NCBI RefSeq assembly: GCF_014199295.1
Contig: NZ_JACIJH010000001.1
Coordinates: 124,001-188,000 of the forward strand
Reading direction: 5' to 3'
Source of the DNA: Sphingopyxis panaciterrulae
GTDB taxonomy: Bacteria; Pseudomonadota; Alphaproteobacteria; Sphingomonadales; Sphingomonadaceae
Length of the DNA: 64,000 bases
Part shown: positions 36,404-45,106 of the stretch, piece by piece
How the letters are laid out: every line of letters begins with the position of its first letter
Numbering within the stretch: the first letter of the stretch is position 1
Program-made: the position numbers and the translations under genes
The notes under the pieces: model-generated
Databases searched by the model: none
What the model was told of the DNA's origin: nothing
The model's input: only the letters and a program-made list of their open reading frames with translations

Positions 36404-36665
36404 CACACCCTCCTTGCTCTATCGATTTCGTGCGTCCCGTTTTTGGCTATGCCGCACGAACCCTGCGAGGCGGGAACGGCAAAGCGGTCACGGCCGCAGG
36501 CGGCACGTGGCATGAATGGAATGCTATGGGGATGCCGCCGAGTCGCCTACCCGTATCATTACGGATGGTGCTCACACGGGTTGGGGTTTAACCAGAAGCG
36601 AATGCAACGAGAATTGGGGAGTGGGTCGCGCGCGTTGAATAAGTCCTCGACAGGGGAGGATTGGC
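36404..36665. other. Divergent promoter region of csgFG and the orphan regulator
   Basis: A 262-base gap between two divergent starts, expected to hold both promoters. The direct sequence shows the csgF ribosome site AAGGAGG (36411-36417, minus) and AGGGGAGGA (about 36652-36660, plus). No palindrome, sigma-54 site or small ORF is convincing. Confidence 0.5.
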
Positions 36666-37337
36666 GTGAAGAGCGACCTTATACACATCGTCGACGACGA
36701 TACAGCCGTGCGACGTTCCTTGCGGATGGTGCTGAGGCCATATGGCTATCGGGTATCGGCGTGGCCCGACGCCGCTGCATTTCTGGCGGGCGCGCCGTTG
36801 CATGAGCCGGCCTGCGTGTTGATCGATTGCAAGATGCCCGGAATCTCGGGGATCGAGCTTCAGGCGGAACTGAGTGCGCGCGGCGTGCCGCTGGCCGCCA
36901 TCATGCTATCGGGCCAGGCCGACGTATCGACGGCCGTCGCAACGCTCCGGATGGGCGCCGTGACCCTCATCGAAAAGCCGCTCGACCTCAAACTGCTGAT
37001 TGCCGCCGTCGACGACGCGTTCGAAGCTCTTCGGAACCGGACGGTCGGTGAGATCATCCGCAGCGATGCCGCGGAGCAATTGAATCGGCTTTCACCGCGC
37101 GAGCTTCAGGTGCTGAGGGCGATCACAGATGGGCAGCAGAACAAGATGATCGCACTTCAACTCGGCATCAGTCCAAGAACGGTCGAAGTTTATCGCGCAA
37201 ATATAATGGATAAACTCGATTGCGAGAATCTGGCCAGCCTATTGAAAATCGTCTTTCGAGCAGGTCTTTTCGATTCGCCTCACGACGGGTTCCGCCGCCC
37301 CGCCATGCCCGCCGAGAGACTTCCGGCTTCAGGATAG
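36666..37337 (+). CDS. Orphan FixJ/NarL-type response regulator
   Basis: A 223-residue regulator with receiver and LuxR-type HTH domains. DDD at 10-12, phospho-acceptor Asp54 in VLIDCKMPG, LSGQADV and IEKPLDLK are intact; the HTH contains LSPRELQVLRAITDGQQNKM and ISPRTVEVYRANIMDKL. It starts with GTG behind a good AGGGGAGGA. It has no adjacent kinase and is divergent from csgF, so it is a candidate curli regulator, possibly served by FixL at a distance. It is about 40% alike to the FixJ of this window by eye. Confidence 0.85.
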   Translation: MKSDLIHIVDDDTAVRRSLRMVLRPYGYRVSAWPDAAAFLAGAPLHEPACVLIDCKMPGISGIELQAELSARGVPLAAIMLSGQADVSTAVATLRMGAVTLIEKPLDLKLLIAAVDDAFEALRNRTVGEIIRSDAAEQLNRLSPRELQVLRAITDGQQNKMIALQLGISPRTVEVYRANIMDKLDCENLASLLKIVFRAGLFDSPHDGFRRPAMPAERLPASG

Positions 37338-37526
37338 CGCCCGTTACTGATCGTTGCCATGATCGCCGATCAAAGACTGAAACCGGACGTTGAGCTTTTA
37401 AACAGATGGTTGCGGCTGAGCGACCGATCGCTCCGTAGTGATAGCCTTTCGTATGTCCCGATCCTCCGCAGCTCGCAAGCGCGGCCGAGAGCGGGATCGC
37501 AAGACACGGGCGGACGTGGCAGCGCG

Positions 37527-38225
37527 TCACAGGCTACCCAATATCTCGGCGCGCTTGGCCCGATATTCCGCTTCGTCGATCAGGCCGCCGTCGCGCAGCG
37601 ATTGCAGGTGCCGCAGCCGGCCTTCTACGCCGCCTGTGTCGGGCGGCGCGGCGGGACGGCGCACGATGTCGGCGTCGGTACGCAGCCTCTCGGCCATTCT
37701 TTGCCGCAATTCGGCGAGGCTTGGCGCATCAGCGCCGACGGTCCGGCGCGGCCTCAGCAAGCGGACGAGAACCAGCAGCACCAGCGCCGCGGCAAAGCAG
37801 ATCAGCGTGTAATAGATGGTCGCCGCGCCGACCGCGCGTAGCGTGACATCGCGCCGCTCGCCGTCCGTGCCGATACAGTAGATATTGCGCGCGATGCCCC
37901 GCTGTCCCGGCCTGTAGCTATAATGGCGCGACTGGGCTTCGACGGTCCCGTCACAGACATAGGGTACGGCGACCATCACCAGCGGCGGGTGGACGGCCCC
38001 GCCCGCCGTCGCGACCATCAGGCCGCAAAAGGCGCAGACGCCAAACAGCAAGGATAATCCGCACCCCCACCGCGCGGCCGGCGGAACCGGACCGCCGGAG
38101 GTGCCTCCCCGCGCGGCGCGGCGCGCGGCTGCGCGACCGACAAGAATCAGGACCAGTATGATGGCCGGCCCGAGCAGGAGAGGGAGCAGGAACATGCCCA
38201 CGGTGAATATCGTCGAATCGTCCAT
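37527..38225 (-). CDS. SHOCT-domain membrane protein
   Basis: A 232-residue protein with TM helices at about 8-30, 55-75 and 135-155 and a short extracytoplasmic domain between the last two, with two cysteines (YVCDGTV, NIYCIGTDG). The C-terminus EGRLRHLQSLRDGGLIDEAEYRAKRAEILGSL ends as a SHOCT domain, a short module near the ends of many bacterial membrane proteins. Its partner is unknown. The gene lies 3 bases after the LprI-like gene on the same strand. Core: LRDGGLIDEAEYRAKRAEIL. Confidence 0.8.
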   Translation of the reverse strand: MDDSTIFTVGMFLLPLLLGPAIILVLILVGRAAARRAARGGTSGGPVPPAARWGCGLSLLFGVCAFCGLMVATAGGAVHPPLVMVAVPYVCDGTVEAQSRHYSYRPGQRGIARNIYCIGTDGERRDVTLRAVGAATIYYTLICFAAALVLLVLVRLLRPRRTVGADAPSLAELRQRMAERLRTDADIVRRPAAPPDTGGVEGRLRHLQSLRDGGLIDEAEYRAKRAEILGSL

Positions 38226-38228
38226 CGC

Positions 38229-39524
38229 CTACTGCCCGGTCATCGCGGCGAGGCAGAAGCGTTCGGGCGCGTCCGGTTCCCGGACAGCCAGATATTCCTC
38301 GCCGCAACGGTTGCGCGTCGCCCAGATCAGCGTGCCGGAGTCGGCGGATACGGCATAGGGCTGATCTTCGCGCCCGGTACCCGCAATCCGGCGTTCGGTG
38401 CGCGTCGCCATGTCGAACTGCGCGATCCCGGTATCGGCGGGATAGATCAGGCGCGAGCGTGCATCATCGAACAGGAATTGCGCCAGTTCCCACCCGCCCC
38501 ATATAACCAGATGGGGCGCGCCGAGTGGTTTTCGCGTGCGGATATGCAGATCGACGGTGCCGTGACCGCGGTTGGCCGTCCAGACCAGCCAGCCTTCGTT
38601 GCCGCGCAGCGACTGGACGGCGTCGAGGTCGTCGGGAAATTCGTCCTCGCGGTACACGAGGCCGCCCGTCACCGATTCCCACTGCCCCTCCACCTCCGCC
38701 GGTTTGTCGCGCAGCCGGCGGCCGACCGCGATCGTTGCGGCGTAATAAGCCTGTGGGCCATCCAAGCCGTCGCTGCCGTCGTTCCACAGCGAGGCGATGG
38801 CGAACAGCGTCCCGCCCCGCCAGGCCAGCGAGGTAATCGCGGACACAGCTTCGGGGGAATGCTTCGCGGCTGCGTCGGGGCGCGGCGTCACCGGCGTCAG
38901 CTTGCGGTCGGCGACCCGATACAGCCATAGTTGATCGGGATAGTCGATTTCCTGGCTGGGCAGCAGGATGGCGACATGGCTGTCGTCGGGCGACAGCCGC
39001 ATCCCCGCGATCCGCACGTTCCCGTCCTCGACCAGTTCGGGCCGCGCGCGGACGATGGGGGCAAGGTCGATTTCGCCGATGACCCGCGTCGCGATCGGGG
39101 TGGCGGCGCGATCGCCGAGCGTCTGGCGGCGGTCGAGATAAACGACCATCAGGCAGTCATAAGCCTGATCGTGGACCCACGACGCGGGATCGTTCAACTC
39201 GGCGAAGCTGCGGTCGGCGGCGCAGCGGCGGTCGCGCTCGCCTACCCAGTCGCGCTGCTGTGCCACCAGCGCCGCGCGCGCGGGGCCCGTCAAGCTGTCG
39301 AGCACGGCGCGATAGCTCCGCGATAGGGCCAGGTCCTGCCAGCGCAAGGCGGCGTTGGCGCAGATGAAGCGATCGACCGCACGCGTCGCCTTGCCGCAAT
39401 CGAAGCTCGCGGGAACGGTGACGGACGGTGCAGGCTGCGCGGTCGAGGGGGACGCGGCCCCTGACAGCGCCAAGGCGGCGGAAAGAAGCAAGCCGCCAGG
39501 GCGAGGCGCCGATCTGCTAGTCAT
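38229..39524 (-). CDS. Secreted protein: LprI-like domain plus beta-propeller-like C-terminus
   Basis: A 431-residue protein with a signal peptide (GLLLSAALALSGAASP). The segment at about 40-130, with CGKATRAVDRFICANAALR and AQQRDWVGERDRRCAADRS, resembles the lysozyme-inhibitor LprI (DUF1311) domain with its paired cysteines. The remainder (about 150-431) has repeated beta-strand/W-x-A patterns such as LSPDDSHVAILLPSQ and LIYPADTGIAQFD, as in TolB/WD40-like propellers. The start (ATG 39524) overlaps the stop of the upstream frameshifted gene by 8 bases. Role unknown; periplasmic. Confidence 0.75.
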   Translation of the reverse strand: MTSRSAPRPGGLLLSAALALSGAASPSTAQPAPSVTVPASFDCGKATRAVDRFICANAALRWQDLALSRSYRAVLDSLTGPARAALVAQQRDWVGERDRRCAADRSFAELNDPASWVHDQAYDCLMVVYLDRRQTLGDRAATPIATRVIGEIDLAPIVRARPELVEDGNVRIAGMRLSPDDSHVAILLPSQEIDYPDQLWLYRVADRKLTPVTPRPDAAAKHSPEAVSAITSLAWRGGTLFAIASLWNDGSDGLDGPQAYYAATIAVGRRLRDKPAEVEGQWESVTGGLVYREDEFPDDLDAVQSLRGNEGWLVWTANRGHGTVDLHIRTRKPLGAPHLVIWGGWELAQFLFDDARSRLIYPADTGIAQFDMATRTERRIAGTGREDQPYAVSADSGTLIWATRNRCGEEYLAVREPDAPERFCLAAMTGQ

Positions 39525-39907
39525 GGATGATGATCCGTGGATCGTCGCAAAGGTTCTGCTGACCGATCGGGAGCGGATCGCTGCAGCAATCCTCGTCCTT
39601 TTCCTCGAAGAGGACGGAGATTTCATAAGTGCAAACTCCGGCCCCGCCAGCGACGGTGAAAGTCCGCTGGCGTCCCGGCGCCAGCCCGTCATAGCCGAAG
39701 GCGTCCGAATCGCGCTCGATACCGTCAGGCTCGCGCAGCGCGATCTGCTCGACGCGGCGCCGGCTTTTGTTCGTCACCGTCACCGAGAGGTCGGCCGTGT
39801 CGATGCCGTCATGACGCGGATCAAGATCCAGGGCCCGGCCCGACCGCCGCAGCCAGGACAAGCGCGACCAGCAGGAGAGGCATCCTGTCGATTTTCGAGG
39901 TTGGCAT
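39517..39907 (-). pseudogene. Small secreted protein gene with an apparent frameshift
   Basis: A plausible signal peptide (ATG 39907: DRMPLLLVALVLAAAVG) ends at a TGA near 39821 after the GC run GGGCCGGGCCC. In the next frame a good domain continues to 39517: DTADLSVTVTNKSRRRVEQI, GYDGLAPGRQRTFTV, CTYEISVLFEEKDEDCC. Neither half alone is sensible, so a one- or two-base indel (real or a sequencing error) splits one gene of about 125 codons. The family is not recognised. Confidence 0.62.
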
Positions 39908-39934
39908 TCCCGGCTCCTGCTCGATCGGGTCGAT

Positions 39935-39968
39935 GGCCTGTCCAAGTCGCAAGGGACTTGGACAGGCC
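39935..39968. repeat. Perfect 14-bp hairpin
   Basis: GGCCTGTCCAAGTC (39935-39948) pairs fully with GACTTGGACAGGCC (39955-39968) around a 6-base loop. No T-run follows on either strand. It lies in the gap (39908-40209) upstream of the frameshifted gene and the AraC gene; nothing else is seen in that gap. Confidence 0.75.
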
Positions 39969-40209
39969 GGGCGGGGAGGCCGGGCAGAGGTGGAGAGAAG
40001 CCTTTCGGGCCGCGTTGCCTCTGGAGCCGTCCACGGATGCGCCGATGGGTCGCTATTGACGCCGCCGCTCCCGCGATCAGAGCCAGATGCCATGCCGGCG
40101 CGCGCTCGTCTCGGACCAGAGGGAACGCGAGATGGACCAGACGGCATTCACCGGATAAGGATGGATTATCGACGCTGGCGGTTGGCCGCCGGCGAATGGG
40201 GGGTGAGGC

Positions 40210-41175
40210 TTGAACTCGACAGGCTTGTCGCAGCAATTGTCGACCGCTTCGGTTCCGATTCGCGAGCGCCTGCCGATGTGGCGCGAGGTGTTCGGGCAGG
40301 CGATGGTCCGGCTCGAGATAGAGCCGACCAGGGATGTGCCCTTTCACGCCGAAGGAACATTGTGCGCTTTGCCGGGCGCCGCCTATGCCTCGGTTTCCGC
40401 GTCGCCGGTGCGGGTCGCGCGCACCCGCAGCCTGATTGCCGCCGATCCGGTGGAGATGCTCTATCTGATCACCGCCGATGCGGCGCTGGAAATCAAGCAG
40501 GGCGGTCGCGAGCATATTCTGGCGCCGGGCGATTCGATCTTCGTGCGCGGCGGCGAAGTCAGCATCATAAGCTGCCAGAAACAAAGCCGCTTCACCAATA
40601 TCGCCATCGCGCTCGACGATCTGCGCTCGCGTTATTCGGGGGCGGATGATCTGGCGATGCGGGTCGTGCCCCGGCAAAGCGACCTGCTGGGCCTGCTCCA
40701 CGGCTACATCGACATGCTGCGGCTACGCGCCGTCGCTGCCTCGACCACCACAGCGGCGCTTTCGGCAGGCCATATCCGCGATCTGTTCAGTGCCATTGCT
40801 GCTTCGAAGTCTGAACGGGGGACTGTCGGTGAACAATCGGGCGTGAAGGCGGCGCGCTTGTCCGCGATCAAGGCCGACATCGCGGCGCGGTTATGCGACC
40901 CGCATCTCGATGCCATCGGGGTCGCGGAGCGCGGCGGGATCAGCCCCCGCTATGTCCGGCGGCTGTTTCAGGAAGAAGGAACGAACTTCTCGGCCTATGT
41001 CCTCGGCCAGCGGCTCGACCGGGCGCATCGCCTGCTGCTGCATCCGGGCGATACGGGCCGTACCGTCACAGCGATTGCCTATGCCTGCGGTTTCGGCGAC
41101 CTCTCTTATTTCAGTCGCACCTTCCGCCGTCGCTTCGGGATGGCCCCGTCGGACTTACGCGGCGGGGGCGCCTAG
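40210..41175 (+). CDS. AraC family transcriptional regulator
   Basis: A 321-residue regulator. The N-terminal cupin-like domain of the AraC-binding type has FHAEGTLCALPGAAYASVSA and EHILAPGDSIFVRGG; the C-terminal HTH (about 220-315) contains IGVAERGGISPRYVRRLFQE and VTAIAYACGFGDLSYFSRTF. The frame opens with TTG at 40210; an ATG at about 40276 (MWREVF) is an alternative, but the sequence before it looks like family N-terminus. Its stop overlaps that of the convergent gene in the same CTAG. Target unknown. Confidence 0.82.
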   Translation: MNSTGLSQQLSTASVPIRERLPMWREVFGQAMVRLEIEPTRDVPFHAEGTLCALPGAAYASVSASPVRVARTRSLIAADPVEMLYLITADAALEIKQGGREHILAPGDSIFVRGGEVSIISCQKQSRFTNIAIALDDLRSRYSGADDLAMRVVPRQSDLLGLLHGYIDMLRLRAVAASTTTAALSAGHIRDLFSAIAASKSERGTVGEQSGVKAARLSAIKADIAARLCDPHLDAIGVAERGGISPRYVRRLFQEEGTNFSAYVLGQRLDRAHRLLLHPGDTGRTVTAIAYACGFGDLSYFSRTFRRRFGMAPSDLRGGGA

Positions 41176-42068
41176 CGGCAGCCTCGCTGCCAGTCGGCGA
41201 ACACGCCTTGCCAGGCCCATCCCGACTGGTGGACCAGTTCGGTCAACACATGCGCCAGATTGGCGGGAGCCGATGCCACATCCTTGTCTCCGGCGATCTC
41301 GACGCGATCATCGGCGATGTGCAGCGCGATCTGTCGCCTGATGGTATCGCTCGGCAATGTCACCGTCAGGCTGGCGTCGTATATCAAATCGGCGTCGGGA
41401 TGGGTGCCGTCGCGCGAACGGATGCTGCTGCTCATCCGCGCCTCGCTTGCGTTCATTGGCTTGTCGCCGCGGATCAGCGACACCTCGCGCGCCAGCACGC
41501 AATGGCCCCCGGGACTCCCGGACACGAAGGTCAGCCGCATCCCGATCGACCGCCTGCCGCCGCGAAAATCGCGAGCGACGAGCAGCCGGTCGGGCTGGCC
41601 CGGCGGCGTCTCGATCCGCACATCGAGTCCGGCAGCGGCCAGCGACCTGATTCGCTGCTTCAGCCGGTACTCGGGAACCGGCATGGCGCCCGGCGCGGGC
41701 GGGACCGACGCGGTCCACGCCGCCAGCCACATCAGGAATGGAATCAGGACCGCGACATAGGCCCCGCCGAAGCCGAGCATGAACCGCCATTGCGCGAACC
41801 AGTTATCGGGGCCGCTCTGCATCGCATAGACGGCGGGGACGAGCGCCCCGAACATAGTGGCGGCCCATGCGGTGATCCCGGTCTGCGACCGATCGCCCGC
41901 ACCGCCGGACACGCTCCACAGCAGCAGGACGAACGGCAGCAAGGCGCAAGCGATCCCGATCGGCGTGACCCGGCCGTCGCGCAGCCATACCCAGCCGAGC
42001 GCGCCCGCGCCCGCGAGCAGCAGCACGAGCGCGGCGCCGAGCACCGGCGGGTTCGACAACCGGCTCAT
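41172..42068 (-). CDS. Membrane protein of unknown function
   Basis: A 298-residue protein with four TM helices in the first half (about 8-125), then a soluble domain (about 140-298) with IRGDKPMNASEARMSSSIRS and VEIAGDKDVASAPANLAHVL. It overlaps the TPM gene by 4 bases and is presumably its partner. No family recognised. Confidence 0.75.
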   Translation of the reverse strand: MSRLSNPPVLGAALVLLLAGAGALGWVWLRDGRVTPIGIACALLPFVLLLWSVSGGAGDRSQTGITAWAATMFGALVPAVYAMQSGPDNWFAQWRFMLGFGGAYVAVLIPFLMWLAAWTASVPPAPGAMPVPEYRLKQRIRSLAAAGLDVRIETPPGQPDRLLVARDFRGGRRSIGMRLTFVSGSPGGHCVLAREVSLIRGDKPMNASEARMSSSIRSRDGTHPDADLIYDASLTVTLPSDTIRRQIALHIADDRVEIAGDKDVASAPANLAHVLTELVHQSGWAWQGVFADWQRGCR

Positions 42069-43030
42069 CGCGCCTCCTCGCCCGTCACCCGGCCAGTGAT
42101 GACGACCGCGCCCGCCTCGATTCCGCCGGGGATGTCGCCGCGCCGGAAGCGGGGCAGGATCACGCGGTCCATGATGGCCTGCGCGTCGTCGTCGGGCAGG
42201 CGGTCCGACAACTCGCGCCCGACCATGATCCGCGCCTGCCCTTCGTTCGGCGCAACGAGCAACAGGATGCCGCTGTCCGCCATGCCGCGGCGGTCGGCGA
42301 TTGCCGCGGCAAAGCGGGCGATGTCGAGCCCGCCGAGCGAGGGCGTGGTGACGATGACCAGCGGGTGTCCGCTTCGCTGGTCGAAGGCCGTCAATACGGC
42401 ATCGAGCTGCGCCTTGCTGTCGGCGGGCAGGATGTTCGCTTCGTCGGCGATGCGCCCCTGCACGATGCGGAAGGCAACTCCGCCTTCGCCTTGCCGCACG
42501 GCATCGGCGGGACTGCTGGCGCCCAGGTCGATACGGACGACGCGCGGCGGCTTGCCGGGGCCGTCGATCGGCACATACCAGATGCGCGCGGCCATCCCGT
42601 TCGCCAGCCGGACCGCTGGTTTCTCCTCGGTGCTGCCGCGATTGGCGAAGCCCGCTTCCAGCGCGTCCCAATTGATGCGGAAGGCGACGGGGCCGACGGA
42701 AAAATATTCGTAATGGCTGTAGGAATAGCTGCCCGTGCTTCGGCGCTTGCCCCTTACGCGCGTCAGGCGCCAATCATGGATCGGCCCTTCGACCTGCTGC
42801 GCCCCGCCCCGCGCCACGACCTGGGCGACGCGGTGCTGGTCCCACCACGGCACGGCGCCCGTAGCCAGGATCAGGAACAGGCCGAAGCCGATGGGCGGAT
42901 AGCTGGTCCAGCCCGGTTTCCCGAACCCCCATTTCATCGCCGCGCCGACGATGATGAGTGCCAGCCCAATCAGCGGAAACTGCAAGCCGACGCTATCGTT
43001 CGCGATGTCATAGACCGTCGTATAGGTCAT
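42065..43030 (-). CDS. TPM-domain (TLP18.3/Psb32/MOLO-1) membrane protein
   Basis: A 321-residue protein. Two TM helices lie at about 15-65, a DUF3592-like beta domain (about 70-175; SYSYSHYEYFSVGPVAFRIN) follows, and the C-terminus (about 190-315) is a TPM domain: ADSKAQLDAVLTAFDQRSGH, GMADSGILLLVAPNEGQARI and RFRRGDIPGGIEAGAV. TPM proteins are mostly of unknown role; some act in photosystem repair or receptor assembly. It is coupled to the downstream membrane protein gene. Confidence 0.8.
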   Translation of the reverse strand: MTYTTVYDIANDSVGLQFPLIGLALIIVGAAMKWGFGKPGWTSYPPIGFGLFLILATGAVPWWDQHRVAQVVARGGAQQVEGPIHDWRLTRVRGKRRSTGSYSYSHYEYFSVGPVAFRINWDALEAGFANRGSTEEKPAVRLANGMAARIWYVPIDGPGKPPRVVRIDLGASSPADAVRQGEGGVAFRIVQGRIADEANILPADSKAQLDAVLTAFDQRSGHPLVIVTTPSLGGLDIARFAAAIADRRGMADSGILLLVAPNEGQARIMVGRELSDRLPDDDAQAIMDRVILPRFRRGDIPGGIEAGAVVITGRVTGEEAR

Positions 43031-43052
43031 GGCCGCGCCTCGTCCGCGCGCC

Positions 43053-43745
43053 TCAATCCTTCAGATAACGGTCGCCGCATGCCTTCATCACGTTGACCGG
43101 CGGCCCCAGCCGCACCGCTTTGGCCAGCGCCCGCATCGCGATCTCGCCGATGTGGTCGTCGTCCTCCGCCGGATAGACTTCGCTGTTCGACAGTTGTTCG
43201 AGATGGCCATTGAGCTTGACCCAAGTCGCGGCGCGGGGATCGGGCGCGATCTCGCTTTGCGCGAAGATCTGAAGCAGCACGGTCGACAGCACATAGCATT
43301 GGGTGCGCGTGTCGCGCGTATCGGGCGGCAGGCCCTTGAACGCATTCACCTGCGTCTCGGGGAACGCCTTGGCGCAGGGAGCGGTGTAGCTGGCGGCATT
43401 CTTGTCAGCGAAGAGTTTGTCCTGCAATCCCTTGTCGTGCGTGCCGATGCGCTCGATCTTGCCGACAACCTTGGCCGGGTCGTCGAGGTCGCCGTCCGTC
43501 CCGGCGAGCAGCGCGAAATGCAGCGCGTGGCTCGCGGCATCGAGCGGGACGGAACCCTTGCCGACCTTTTCCTGCGTCAGGGCCATGGTGGCGCCATAGC
43601 AGAGCCCGGCGCTTTCCGCCCGGTCGGCGGGGAGCGTGACCTCGGGCGCCGCACTGCCGCAGCCGGAGAGGATCAGGCTCGCGCAAGCCGCGACGCCCAG
43701 CGCCGCGCTCCGCCATGTCGTCGTTCGGTGTGGCTCGCCATGCAT
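43053..43745 (-). CDS. Hypothetical lipoprotein
   Basis: A 230-residue predicted lipoprotein: basic N-terminus, hydrophobic core and lipobox LILSGC (Cys about 29), then a helical domain with MALTQEKVGKGSVPLDAASH and TQCYVLSTVLLQIFAQSEIA and several cysteines. The start is the ATG at 43745; the open frame extends upstream into non-coding sequence. It lies 22 bases upstream of the TPM gene on the same strand. No family recognised. Confidence 0.72.
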   Translation of the reverse strand: MHGEPHRTTTWRSAALGVAACASLILSGCGSAAPEVTLPADRAESAGLCYGATMALTQEKVGKGSVPLDAASHALHFALLAGTDGDLDDPAKVVGKIERIGTHDKGLQDKLFADKNAASYTAPCAKAFPETQVNAFKGLPPDTRDTRTQCYVLSTVLLQIFAQSEIAPDPRAATWVKLNGHLEQLSNSEVYPAEDDDHIGEIAMRALAKAVRLGPPVNVMKACGDRYLKD

Positions 43746-44140
43746 CTCGATTCCCCCCGGCAAAAGTCCGTCCTTGCTGCCGCCGATCATGGACGCCGGA
43801 TCGGACCGTGTCGCGGACCACGCGGAACAGGCATCGGATTTTCCGGCACTATGCGAAATGTAGCCAATCGATAATGCCGCTGTGTTCGCATGGGGTTCTT
43901 CCCGTCCGCGATGATGCTCCATGATGAACGGCGCGGTGGGGCTATGCCGCCGAAGGTCCGATTTTCGACCTCCCGGCTGGCATGCGGTCGAGCAGCAGGA
44001 GGTGCACGCCGCGCTGGATTCGATCCGGCTCGCCTACGTCTTCCGGGCATCGACGCGCCGGCCTATCTCTTTCCGCTCCACTCTGCCTTTTGGTCCGCGA
44101 AGCGCGGGCTCTTTCCGGAAAGGTGATGCAGCCGGCGGTG
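43746..44140. other. Intergenic region without a supported gene
   Basis: About 395 bases between the lipoprotein start (minus) and the end of the Crp/Fnr gene (minus). Several short frames exist on the plus strand but none has a ribosome site or protein-like composition. It should hold the lipoprotein promoter. It also marks the boundary between the accessory stretch and the respiratory block. Confidence 0.45.
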
Positions 44141-44842
44141 TCAGTTGCCCTCGGCGATCCGGTCCATGGCTTCGGGCGACGCGATGACCAGATGCCGGTT
44201 CCGGCTGATCAGCAGGCCGTCCCGTTGCCAGGCGGCGAGGATTCGGCTGGCGGTGTGGAGCGTGGTGCCCGCGATGTCGGCGATATCCTTGCGGCGTAGC
44301 GGAAAGTCGATCCGCAGGCCGTCGCCGGTTCGGCATCCCGCCTGGTCGAGCAGCCGGAGCAGCGTGCGCGCGATGCGGCGGTCGGCGCTTTGCGTCGCCA
44401 GTTCGCGCAGCCGTTCCTGCGCTTCGCCGAGCCGCTTGCCGACGATGGCGACCATATTGATCGCGATCCGCGAATGGCGTTGCATCAGCGCGAGCAGGTC
44501 GGCGGGGTCCCAGCTCAGCTCGACCGCATCGACGATCGCGGTCGCGTCGGCGGGATAGAGGCCATCGGTCAGGACGGGCACGCAGCCGAAGATCTCGCCG
44601 GAGCCGATGAGGCGGACGAGAATCTCCTCGCCGTCGCTGCCCGCCTGGGTGATGCGCACGCCGCCCGACAGCAGCGCGTGGGCGCGGCCGGCGGGCTCGC
44701 CCTGGTCGAAAATCCGCAGGCCGCGGGGAAGCGGTCGCGTGCGGGCCATCGCTGCCGCTTCTTCGAGCACGGCGGGCGGCAGCGCCGCGAACAGGGCGAT
44801 ATCGGCGAGCGCCTTCGCATCGACGGGGGTCAGGGCGGTCAT
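44141..44842 (-). CDS. Crp/Fnr family regulator (Dnr/NnrR-like)
   Basis: A 233-residue regulator with a cyclic-nucleotide-binding-like beta roll (RIFDQGEPAGRAHALLSGGV, EILVRLIGSGEIFGCVPVLTD), a dimerisation helix and a C-terminal HTH (RRKDIADIAGTTLHTASRIL). It lacks the N-terminal Cys cluster of Fnr, so it is not an iron-sulfur oxygen sensor. Divergence from a gene set with NO reductase and NnrS fits a nitric-oxide-responding Dnr/NnrR role, which is inference. An FNR-type box sits in its 5' region. Confidence 0.85.
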   Translation of the reverse strand: MTALTPVDAKALADIALFAALPPAVLEEAAAMARTRPLPRGLRIFDQGEPAGRAHALLSGGVRITQAGSDGEEILVRLIGSGEIFGCVPVLTDGLYPADATAIVDAVELSWDPADLLALMQRHSRIAINMVAIVGKRLGEAQERLRELATQSADRRIARTLLRLLDQAGCRTGDGLRIDFPLRRKDIADIAGTTLHTASRILAAWQRDGLLISRNRHLVIASPEAMDRIAEGN

Positions 44843-44882
44843 GTCCGCCTTCTAGGCCCGGCCGGGCCGGAAAGGGAGAAGT

Positions 44883-44923
44883 TTGATCCAGCGCAAATTC
44901 ATTGCCGGCGACTCTGCTATCCT
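44883..44923 (+). promoter_or_regulatory. FNR/Dnr box and -10 of the zinc-ribbon/cupin/norB group
   Basis: TTGAT-CCAG-CGCAA at 44883-44896 matches 8 of 10 fixed positions of TTGAT-N4-ATCAA. A -10-like TATCCT at 44918-44923 follows after 21 bases, near class II activator spacing. The site is shared with the divergent Crp/Fnr gene, which may control itself. Confidence 0.65.
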
Positions 44924-44957
44924 TGCGGGCAGAAGGCCAACGCGTGGAGGATGGACC

Positions 44958-45104
44958 ATGTTCTGCCCGGAATGCGGCGAAGTGATCGGATCGGGACCGC
45001 TCGACGCGCGGCGCGCGCGCCATGCCGGTGGCGACAGCATGACGAAAGTCTTTGGCCGATGGCTCCGCGCTCTCGTCCGCCGCGCGCGGCTTCGGGAGAC
45101 CTAA
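44958..45104 (+). CDS. Small zinc-ribbon-like protein
   Basis: A 48-residue protein with one CPEC motif (MFCPECGEVIGSG) and a basic C-terminus (WLRALVRRARLRET). It has a strong GGAGG 7 bases before the ATG. With one cysteine pair it would need to dimerise or pair with another protein to bind zinc. It leads the putative FNR-controlled group with the cupin and norB. Unknown family. Confidence 0.6.
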   Translation: MFCPECGEVIGSGPLDARRARHAGGDSMTKVFGRWLRALVRRARLRET

Positions 45105-45106
45105 GC

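Noticed and set aside
36513..36530. Sigma-54 promoter TGGCATG...ATGCT upstream of the orphan regulator
   Set aside because: GG and GC are two bases too far apart for the -24/-12 consensus.
39933..40649. Plus-strand open frame overlapping the AraC start
   Set aside because: It runs through a hairpin and out of frame with the clear AraC domains; Arg-rich shadow translation.
43890..44187. Short frames in the gap before the Crp/Fnr gene
   Set aside because: No ribosome site, mixed low-complexity composition, and several overlapping frames of equal quality.
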